This document shows, piece after piece, positions 21,625 to 27,563 of a DNA stretch of 64,000 nt. The notes under the pieces are model-generated. The model did no database searches and was not told the DNA's origin. It worked only from the letters and a program-made list of their open reading frames with translations. A program made the translations under genes and the position numbers. Origin of the DNA: Sipunculus nudus (Eukaryota > Annelida > Sipuncula > Golfingiida > Sipunculidae); assembly GCA_026874595.1 (NCBI GenBank), contig CM049310.1:50967058-51031057 (forward strand). The letters run 5' to 3'. Position 1 is the first letter of the stretch; the number at the start of each line of letters is the position of its first letter.

Positions 21625-24084
21625 TACATATTTATTTTTATATACACACATCTTTATTGTTTATACATATTCATAGTGACAGTGAGGGAGCAGTGACGCT
21701 AACAAACCTGTTTTCACTTGAAAGGTTAAAACTTTTTTTCTTTAAATTTGTAAATATATTGGTTCACATTCAGATTTGTTTGTTTTGTTCTTCCCTCTCT
21801 GTATAAAATGTGTGAGTACAAACAATTTTATTGGGTAAATTGCTTACAAACACATTTTATGGCACTGCCCCTAACGGTGTCGAGCTTGCGGCACGCTTAG
21901 CCTGCCTGCCACGGCACTGGTAGCTGTTGGGTATTAAAGGACACATTGCAATGGGCGCCACGCGGGAAGCACTATGGGAAGCAAGCCGGTCAGCTGTCAC
22001 GTGAACAGAGGCCAAGGTGAAGGTGAGCGTTGACACCTGTCTGCGTACATCCAGTACTCCCCAAGTGGTATTTACCCTGTAACATGGTTAAAATAGATCG
22101 ACAGTTCAAATTTTTTTGGCCGATGGGTGCATTATCATCTTAAGCCAAGGTAGGCCTAGAAATAAGATGTTGACGGAGCGTAATTTTCTCGTCAGACAGA
22201 AAAGTTTGACTCAATGTATGACCGAACGCTAAGTGAATGAAGGCGAAGCGCTGTGGCTCTGTTCATTTAACAGAGCCACAGCTGGGTCTAGCATGTACAC
22301 TGCTGCTTTAAACAAGGGCACAGGGGCACTGGGATAGGCACCCAACATCAGGTTTAGCCTTCTCCTGTCTGCTAGATAAATTAAGGAAGGGGCCTGTGGC
22401 TCTGTGTTTACAACACAACGGTCTAGGCACAACGGGTACAGGTGAATTCGGCCCATTTCTAACCCGGCCCGTACCAACCCGGCCCGTACTTACCAACCCG
22501 GCCCATTCAAATTACCAACCCGGCCCATACCTGGACCTTGCCTATACAATGACGTGAATCAATATATATTATAATATGAAAATTTACATATGTCTAAAAT
22601 ATTAAAATGGGTGTAAACTAATGGATATTTAGAGGAAGGTTTTAGCCTAGCGCGCGCCCTCTCTCACTCTCTCCGAGTCTCTCTGTTTCTACACATACAC
22701 ATACACATAAATAATATACACAATATTTATCGAATCCATAACTTTTTTATTTACCTCTCTTAATAATAATAAAGAATCATAATAAAAAACTACTACAAAA
22801 ATATTATATACTATTCAACATGCATAACTTTTGAATATTTATGTGCGTTTCCTGTCATTTACACATGCAGCCTATAAATATGTATATTATGAATAAGTCT
22901 TTCCGTTGAAACACACTTGTTGCGCAAATACATGTAACTAATGTATTACATTTCATCACAACTATTTAATATTTCCTTCGGGTAACATCAAAGGTTTACA
23001 TGATTATAACGTTTATCGTAAAATTTAATGTCATGTTTGTCGATTTAAAAAATATTAATTATTCTTCACGGATATAATTTGATACCATACATGATAGCTA
23101 TTTAATGACACTTTCATTTAAAAGTGCAGTTTATATTGAACAAATTGCTCTACATTATTTATGTTATCTCATTTATAATGTCACAGGTGAAACAAATATT
23201 AATCAGTAAAATTAGTTCTCGTTCCTGCTCTCTCTCTCTCTCTCTCTCTCTTTTCTCTCTGTCTCTCTCATAAAAAAAGTAAAATATGAATAAAAAAAAT
23301 ATTGGGATTAGACAAATTGTGATTGTTAATATTATAATATATATTATCGTTATTGTATAGGCAAATTCCAGGTACGGGCCTTAGGGGACGGGTTGGTTAT
23401 TTGAATGGGCCGGGTTGGTAAGTATGGGCCCGGTTGGTACGGGCCGGGTTAGAAATGGGCCGAATTCACCTGTACCCAGGCACAACATACAATGAACAGG
23501 CTTGTATAACAATAAAAACATGTTAAAATAAGGCTGTTGTTGTTTATTTGGTTTGGGGCATATTTTTTTTATTAAATTGAGGAGTATTAGCCAGTTATAG
23601 CCAGTAATGGCAATTTTTTAAGTACTGACCGGGCCGGTTAAAGCCGGCTTTAGCCAGCGGTTAAACAGGTAAAGCCGGGGTTGGCTCTTACCGGCCAACC
23701 TAGTTTGCGGAATTAGCCTGCCTTCAGACAATCAAAATAAGACTCTGGGATCAATGAAATTTACATTTTGTAAATATTCTGGTTTAAGTGCAAGTCCGCT
23801 GGGGTCCGTTGGGGCCTTTGGGGTAAATATTTAGTCCCAGTAAAAGTTACAACTCAAATGAAAACAAGTATCACTGTCACAACATGTTGAGTGTTTTGAA
23901 CTTGTGGTTTCAGCAACAAAGGCTGAAGTGAAGGTAGAGTCAATGGCTGTTGCGCATTTTTTCTTGTGATTATGGTTTCTTATGATTATGTTCATCTACC
24001 GTACATTCGTTTCAAATGTACATAACCATAAGATATGAAATATATACTAAATACTGACCCTTTGCTGGAAGATGAGCTAGCCAT
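2899..24084 (-). CDS. GTF2B: Transcription initiation factor IIB (TFIIB), 3' part off window
   Basis: TFIIB bridges TBP-bound promoter DNA and RNA polymerase II in the nucleus and helps set the start site. Joined exons (minus strand): 24084-24059, 6990-6886, 5506-5425, 4184-4080, 3576-3490, 3028-2899; all junctions are GT-AG and the reading frame is continuous for 178 codons plus one base. The zinc ribbon ligands fall at C15, H18, C34 and C37, the same numbering as human TFIIB. The B-reader follows ([18 protein letters not shown], about residues 42-59), then the linker (GGDLSTMI), then the first cyclin fold up to [12 protein letters not shown] near residue 178. The usual length is about 316, so some 138 residues (second cyclin fold) are missing and presumably lie left of position 1. 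No stops or frameshifts are seen, so a pseudogene is unlikely. The first intron is about 17 kb and full of transposons. Confidence 0.92.
3490..3576 (-). CDS. GTF2B: TFIIB coding exon 5, start of cyclin fold 1
   Basis: Acceptor TTTCAG, donor GTGAGT; 29 codons in phase 0. It encodes [13 protein letters not shown] and [12 protein letters not shown], the first helices of the N-terminal cyclin repeat. Confidence 0.93.
4080..4184 (-). CDS. GTF2B: TFIIB coding exon 4, B-linker
   Basis: Acceptor TTACAG, donor GTCAGC; 35 codons in phase 0. It contains [20 protein letters not shown], aligning with the linker between B-reader and first cyclin fold of TFIIB, and ends YRNRRQ (human YQNRRT). Confidence 0.93.
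4190..4480. repeat. Degenerate tandem repeat, TGTAAACAATATATGTAAC-like units
   Basis: Directly after TFIIB exon 4 in the minus-strand upstream direction there are about a dozen imperfect units of 19-30 bases built on TGTAAACAATAYATGTAAC. Spacing drifts. Located in TFIIB intron 3. Confidence 0.7.
4701..5084. repeat. 32-bp minisatellite, about 12 copies, CCAAT-bearing
   Basis: The unit is close to AATCAGACCAATGAGAGCGG followed by GTGTCCTGGGGA (32 bases). Because 32 is not a multiple of three, one unit array reads open in several frames, giving cyclic spurious peptides. Several copies contain GACCAATGAG, a good NF-Y/CCAAT match; others have AACGAG or AACAAG. A single inverted unit (ATTGGTCTGATTT) lies at about 5128-5142. 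It sits in TFIIB intron 3. Confidence 0.9.
5425..5506 (-). CDS. GTF2B: TFIIB coding exon 3, B-reader
   Basis: Acceptor CTTCAG, donor GTGAGC. It encodes [15 protein letters not shown] and then [10 protein letters not shown], the B-reader segment that enters the polymerase active-site cleft. The first base completes the split Arg codon from exon 2. Confidence 0.94.
5883..6390. repeat. 28-bp minisatellite, 18 copies
   Basis: The unit is AAACTCCTTCTGCAG followed by ACAGATTCYCACC (28 bases, with an internal PstI-type CTGCAG). Copies differ mainly at TCTCACC versus TCCCACC. The last copy decays to ACAAGATTCTCACC. It lies in TFIIB intron 2. Because 28 is not a multiple of three, all three plus frames and some minus frames stay open; none is a credible protein. 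Confidence 0.93.
6391..6505. repeat. Dispersed repeat fragment, family shared with 43965-44090
   Basis: The piece around CAGGTTTATTTCTCC, AGTTTCTTG and GGCTGCCATTT recurs at about 44026-44073, with related sequence upstream in both copies. It abuts the end of the 28-bp minisatellite here. The family is unknown to me. Confidence 0.55.
6886..6990 (-). CDS. GTF2B: TFIIB coding exon 2, zinc ribbon
   Basis: Acceptor TTACAG precedes position 6990 and donor GTGAGT follows 6886. It encodes the zinc ribbon with CKYH and CSEC ligand pairs and ends in GLVVGD plus two bases of an Arg codon. Near-identical to TFIIB across animals. Confidence 0.93.
7515..7830. repeat. Tandem repeat (132-139 bp period), about 2.2 copies, with DR1 motifs
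   Basis: Three starts of the same unit, near 7525, 7664 and 7796, each beginning TGAMCTCTGACCTCATTAAAT and followed by GAATTTTGATGAGAATGTAA, then AATCCATAGGAT. Read on the minus strand the first and third contain AGGTCAGAGGTCA, a perfect direct repeat spaced by one base; the second has AGGTCAGAGTTCA. Located in TFIIB intron 1. Confidence 0.8.
9934..10327. mobile_element. hAT-type MITE nested in the transposase pseudogene
   Basis: Ends CAGTGGCGTCAAT and (complement) CAGGGATGTCAAT form short terminal inverted repeats. Flanks AACCCAAG (9926-9933) and AACCCAGG (10328-10335) are an 8-bp target duplication with one mismatch. Removing the element rejoins the hAT reading (SAASDDLTQ to [14 protein letters not shown]), which independently confirms the borders. 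It contains a short TA run and CA-rich stretch near 10000-10030. Confidence 0.85.
10811..11935. repeat. Tandem duplication inside the hAT remnant
   Basis: Copy 1 is 10811-11492 and copy 2 is 11493-11935; both begin GATTAAACC and end in AACTTTT. Copy 2 lacks about 240 bases corresponding to roughly 11100-11339, which removes the right half of the MITE that copy 1 carries whole. Identity between shared parts is high (a few substitutions per 100 bases), so the duplication is younger than the MITE insertion. Confidence 0.88.
10901..11289. mobile_element. 389-bp MITE with 10-bp target duplication (Mutator-like)
   Basis: Perfect flanking repeats AGATCAAATC at 10891-10900 and 11290-11299. The ends GGTCGTCCTAAACAC and (complement) GGTCGTCCTTAACAC begin terminal inverted repeats of roughly 160 bases with small indels, leaving a short central spacer. 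A 9-11 bp duplication plus long inverted repeats is typical of Mutator-like elements. A truncated left half recurs at about 11583-11780 in the tandem copy. Confidence 0.85.
12331..12375. repeat. Terminal hairpin module (left arm, outer)
   Basis: AGACCCAGTTGTGGCTCTGT, a short loop and ACAGAGCCACAG form a stem of about ten pairs at the end of the palindromic element. A second copy in the same arm is at 12701-12740; partners in the right arm are at about 22251-22290 and 22391-22425. Confidence 0.75.
12701..12740. repeat. Hairpin module (left arm, inner)
   Basis: AGACCCAGTT then GTGGCTCTGTT, a five-base loop and AACAGAGCCAC: an 11-pair stem. The mirror copy is at 22251-22290 with the same loop. 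Confidence 0.75.
14095..15010. repeat. Pair of related blocks with GGGACGGGCTCTTT
   Basis: GGGACGGGCTCTTTYTTAT occurs at about 14109 and 14945, each followed by similar GAACGC-rich sequence and AGGGTMATTTT. Between them are clusters of CTCCGGAAA/TGGAGAAT motifs (about 14390 and 14760). Degenerate repeats inside the TA-flanked insertion; no coding function is evident. Confidence 0.5.
15385..16845. repeat. Tandem repeat, four copies of ~365 bp
   Basis: Units start at about 15385, 15762, 16128 and 16491 with CCTCAAATCTGTA and share GGTGTATATACAGGGAAA, AAGATAATATTACC, GCCCCCAGAAACCTGATTTC and CCACTGGCTGG. The last unit ends near 16845 where CTCAAATCTGAAATAGTGGT begins. The periods (377, 366, 363, ~355) shrink from left to right. 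Located in the 7-kb insertion. Confidence 0.9.
17250..18620. repeat. Degenerate repeats with TCTCGTTTGACGAGA hairpins
   Basis: The motif TTCTCGTTTGAC(A/G)AGAAA followed by GAGAT...CGAGAT recurs near 17404, 17550, 17699 and 18151. A larger block including CGCCCCCTGG, CATTTCCAAAA and TTTCGAGATATT recurs near 18020 and 18475, and ACCCCAAAAAT...AACCATGGT recurs near 17855, 18310 and 18600. TCTCG-TTTGA-CGAGA is a small palindrome. Confidence 0.7.
18750..18925. repeat. Dispersed repeat with GACCTTGACCTTGAC and ACAGACAG/CAAACAAA tail
   Basis: TGACCTTGACCTTGACATTTGACC, then AGCAATTGCTGG, then a tail of ACAGACAGACAG and CAAACAAACA units (about 18878-18920). The layout resembles abundant invertebrate, particularly molluscan, dispersed repeats; this is from general familiarity, not a search. 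Confidence 0.6.
20098..20217. promoter_or_regulatory. Iterated sub-terminal motif TGCGNATTATNNACNG
   Basis: Three related copies lie before the right end of the insertion: TGCGTATTATACACAG (20117), TGCGGATTATCTACGG (20174) and AGCGGATTATCCACGG (20191). Another, TGCGTATTATACATGG, is at about 18985. Iterated sub-terminal motifs commonly bind transposase in such elements; that role here is inference. Confidence 0.5.
20346..20387. repeat. TA microsatellite in left arm
   Basis: Uninterrupted TA run; the inverted partner in the right arm is the longer run at about 21564-21620. Confidence 0.9.
20915..20992. repeat. Long TA microsatellite at the palindrome centre
   Basis: About 78 bases of TA. It follows a second copy of the CTGAATGTGAACCA...GACA(A/G)AAGG block (20842-20915), which is a direct repeat of 20398-20478. 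Confidence 0.9.
22434..23477. mobile_element. 1,044-bp element with long inverted ends and 9-bp target duplication
   Basis: Perfect flanking duplication AGGCACAAC at 22425-22433 and 23478-23486. Terminal inverted repeats of about 120 bases start GGGTACAGGTGAATTCGGCC and contain iterated AACCCGGCCCRTACC units on each side, ending in TTGCCTATACAAT. The interior is AT-rich, with a CT microsatellite (23228-23252) and no coding capacity. It inserted at the outer edge of the palindromic element. Terminal structure and duplication size fit a non-autonomous Mutator-like element. Confidence 0.9.
23540..23705. repeat. GCCGGY/AGCCAG-rich dispersed repeat fragment
   Basis: Runs of TAGCCAGTTATAGCCAGTAA, GGGCCGGTTAAAGCCGGCTT. 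A short related patch (GGGCCGGTGGCTATAGCCGG) is at 8341-8375. Probably pieces of one repeat family; too short to classify. Confidence 0.4.
24059..24084 (-). CDS. GTF2B: TFIIB coding exon 1 (MASSSSSK-G)
   Basis: ATG at 24084-24082 opens MASSSSSK followed by two bases of a split Gly codon, then the donor GTCAGT at 24058. This matches the known short TFIIB first exon (MASTSR in human) in length, composition and phase (two bases carried over). Joining it to the exon at 6990 puts the zinc ligands at the same residue numbers as in human TFIIB. The frame is also open upstream; I chose this ATG because it reproduces the family N-terminus. The link to exon 2 across 17 kb is inference; a spliced read would settle it. 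Confidence 0.72.
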
Positions 24085-24260
24085 GTGCGTTGTTGAAGAG
24101 TCAGATGTGAAACTGATATCCTGACACTTGGGCAATCCTTTTGGGATATCCGCGAGCCTCCTTCTGAAAACGAGGCTCAGTAGAAATTCCTGTTCACGTA
24201 AACAGAGAAACTGCATTCACTTCGTTCGTGAACTATACTATCAAATTTAAATATACCAAG
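24085..24260 (-). promoter_or_regulatory. Presumed TFIIB 5' leader and promoter region
   Basis: Sequence directly upstream of the inferred TFIIB start codon on the minus strand. No clear TATA box is visible. The interval beyond it (about 24260-24340) has several CpGs. The assignment rests only on its position next to exon 1; the transcription start is unknown. Confidence 0.3.
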
Positions 24261-27020
24261 GTCAGCCGAGCGTGCGTAAAGAGGAAATCCCCCCTCTGCA
24301 TGTGGCTTGTAAACCGGCTGTCGTGTGTGCGGATCGTGGTGAGTGTTCAAGGACATGTCTATTTACTTGTTTACGACTGCAGCAAGAAAAATTTATTTTG
24401 TTTGTGCAGGTAGACTTAATCTATTTATACATAAGGAGATTCGGAGAGGGAATAATGCCGACCCATTTACCGTTCACGATCATATATAAAATAATACAAT
24501 ATATGTCTCATGCAGTGATAGAACAGATAACCTGAAGAGCTGAACTGTCCTCATAAAGCTCATGTTACAACTTACATTTTTTAATATGAATTAATATATT
24601 TTCAGGTTGTGTTACTTATATATTCAGTTATAATTGTGGCTGATAAATATACTGTGCAATAGACACGCAGTTAATGACCTAGGCTATACGTTCAATATTT
24701 AACTTATTATTATACATTCATAATAATTAACTTTAATATCTAAAGCTTGTGTTGGTGACTGTGTTCCAGGCCGAGCAATGTTATCATAAATTATTAAATA
24801 TACAGACATAATGTTCACGTAAAGCTGATCGAATATCAAACCGTTTGGAACAGCTGAGGGTATAGACTATAGCAAATTCACTTGATAAAGGATAATTAGG
24901 AATAAGCTAGTATAATAAAGCTATAATGTTAATCAATATTATGTTAGCAGTCCACCAGCCTGTAGAGCGTATCGCAATGAAAATTTAAGCATCTTGAGAC
25001 GAGGCAAATAATTTTAAAAGACAATATATAACGAACTGACAGTTTGATATATGTAGCCATCATTTGATTTAATCTGTGATGTGATTTAAAACTCTCATTT
25101 AAATTATCACTTTATAAACTCTATTTGAAATAATTTTATTAATATTATTTTCAAACTTATTTTATGCATGATCACAATTTAGATTAAACCTTCACGTTTT
25201 GCTTTATATTAACAGGTCTAGACTACTTGATAGTGTTCCGTTGAGGTTTAAATTAGCCTTAATTTGAAACTCCTTGGATTTATCATAGTGTAAAAAAAAT
25301 TCAGCAAAAAAAAACTTTTAAGAATGAACCTAGCGAAAGGTGAACCATTGTTTCTTTAAGGTTCCAATCTTCATTTCGGACCTGTCTCAATAATTATGAG
25401 TAACTTCATTACAGACATTGAATGTGTACATGCTTGAGACACTTCGCATGCTTTTATATTTTAATAATTTGGCCTATATATATACCGGTAACTTCAAAAG
25501 TTTATGCAGAATTGAACACTCTATGTGCGTTAACGAGTCCCATCTGCTTATTAAAATATAATCTGCATAGCTGGATCAAGTAGGGGGTTATATACATTGC
25601 CCCCCCCCCCCCTTTTTTTTTTTTTTTACAAACCTCGATGTCGTTAAGGACCAGTCAACGCACATTTTATTGCTGCGCTGACGGTTAAATCCATGTAAAA
25701 GCGAAGTGACTTTATCATCTGTGCATAGATGGCGACACATGTACACACTCCTGTGGTAACTCCGTCTCTGCTCCCCAAGTTTAATTTTTTTTTCATATGC
25801 GTTCAGCAACTAATTAACTATAAGAGGTCAAACACCCCTCCATCCGAACAGACAGACAAATATAAGACAAGAGAGGAATACCATGGCGATCTCAAACACC
25901 AAAGCAAAGAATGCACTTGGATGGTTGCGGATTCGGACTAATATATACAAACAGACAGGGGGGAAAACTGTGCCCATTTATGAATAGAGAGATGAACGAT
26001 CTGAAAACCGCGCTTACAAAGGTTTCTAAGAGAAAAACGCAAAAGTGTGACCTTACATGCATGTTGTATCCTCGCCGCACCGCGTGAGCACGCAGAAGGT
26101 ACACTTATATAGTCCTATGCGTTTAGTCATGTCTCGCTTCAGCATGGGTTTTTATAAGATTGTCAGATTGTTCAGGGTCTTAGCCATGTGTCAATTTTCT
26201 TTGGAAAAAAGATAACGTCTCTAAATAGTTCTTTCTAGGGCAATCTTTGTCCGGTACTCGACTTACTAGAAGCAAGACTTGTAACCGCTTCTCAAACTAT
26301 CCGAACATACAGACAGGTGAAGCAAACAGTGAAGCCAACGTACCTAGGTATGCACATCATTCACGAAAAATCGTGGCGTTCATCCATATGTCTATTTTGG
26401 ATAAAAACCATGCATGCTTATATATATATACAGTTGTGCTAATAGGTATTCATATTCCCTTGAAAAATCTACTAATTTTCAATTGTTTTCTACAATTAAG
26501 CTTGGATGTTGGAAATACACCTACATTGAGGGAGACATAGTTGTTGTGCAACAATCCAGGGCACATTTGATATTGAGTGGTTTGACATGTCCATAGATCT
26601 TGGATAGTTTTATCTCTTTCTCGTACACATGACTGGTGGCGCCACCTACAATCGTTTATGTGCTTCGTCCATCCGCTTTGTTACCAGTATCCACTGAACA
26701 TGATTTGTGGTGCCACCTTTTAACACGTAAATATATAGGGATAAAACACCAAGAGCTGTCTAAAACGTGGCATTGTAAAGTCTGTGGATAATTTCGAATT
26801 TGTAATGCCAGACATTTCGACTGCTCTCAAAACAGAAAACATTCCATGCCGCTCTCATATAAAGTCAATACCCCTGTGATTTGGCGGATACGCATAGTCA
26901 CTTGTTGATTACCTATATTTTAGCCATTTAATTTTATTGCAATGAAGATTTATATGTCTTTCATATATAATTAAGATATGAAATTTTATTTACATTTTTG
27001 CAGGATACTGTAAAGGTAAC
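24261..27020. other. Intergenic region between TFIIB and endonuclease G
   Basis: The two genes point away from each other across about 2.9 kb. No further gene is recognised. A possible exon/donor (GATCGTGGTGAGTG, near 24336) is present but unsupported. A C10/T16 homopolymer pair is at 25600-25627. The sequence just before the endonuclease G start (26990-27003) has a polypyrimidine tract and CAG, so a spliced 5' untranslated exon may lie in this interval. Confidence 0.6.
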
Positions 27021-27563
27021 ATGGCCCGATGGAGAAGCGTTATTCCCCTTGTGTCTGTGGCCTCTGCGGGAGTAGGCGTTTGGGTTGGATCTTCCTGGGA
27101 ACAGAACAGAAGCACATCCCCGCGAGACGCCAAGTACATACTCCCTGTGCCGTCTGTGGAGGCAGCATCACATGTCATTCCTGCAGCGCCACCTAGCGGC
27201 CTTGGTAGTTCTTTAGCTTCGAGTCCGGCTAGCAGGACTATGGAAATAATGAAGTACGGGTATCCCGGACTAAATAATTTTAGAGCGTTTGACGATTATG
27301 TTTTGTATTACGACAGGCGCCACCGCTCCGCTCAGTGGGTGTTTGAACATTTGACAAATGAGCGAGTAAAACGACAGGAGGGAATAGACAGAACAAACAG
27401 CGAGTTTATACCGGATGAGGTCGTTCATCCTTACTTCCGGGCTACGAATGACGATTATAAAAATAGCGGCTACGATCGGGGGCACCTCGCCGCGGCGGCC
27501 AATCATAGATGGGCACAAAGGGCTATGGACCAAACCTTCACTTTGAGTAATATAGCCCCTCAG
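27021..27563 (+). CDS. ENDOG: ENDOG exon 1 (import signal to NIAPQ)
   Basis: 181 codons, phase 0, donor CAG|GTAACT. It carries the mitochondrial targeting segment and the DRGH active site. An acceptor-like TTTTGCAG just upstream (ending 27003) may join a 5' untranslated exon. Confidence 0.95.

Larger units (their letters stand above)
12331..22425. mobile_element. ~10-kb imperfect palindromic (foldback) element, interrupted
   Basis: Left arm: 12331-13240 continuing at 20218-20820. Right arm (inverted): about 22425 down to 21240. Matching landmarks are the hairpin GTGGCTCTGT/ACAGAGCCAC, the block around GTGACAGCTGACCGGCTTGC, CTGAATGTGAACCA, and GCAGTTCAGCAAAATTATTA. The ends read TAGACC and GGTCTA, flanked by GGCACAATG and GGCACAACA (7 of 9 match), compatible with an old 9-bp target duplication. 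The centre (20820-21240) is TA-rich. No transposase is seen. Part of the left arm (about 12440-12700) is unlike the right arm. The family is unknown. Confidence 0.72.
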
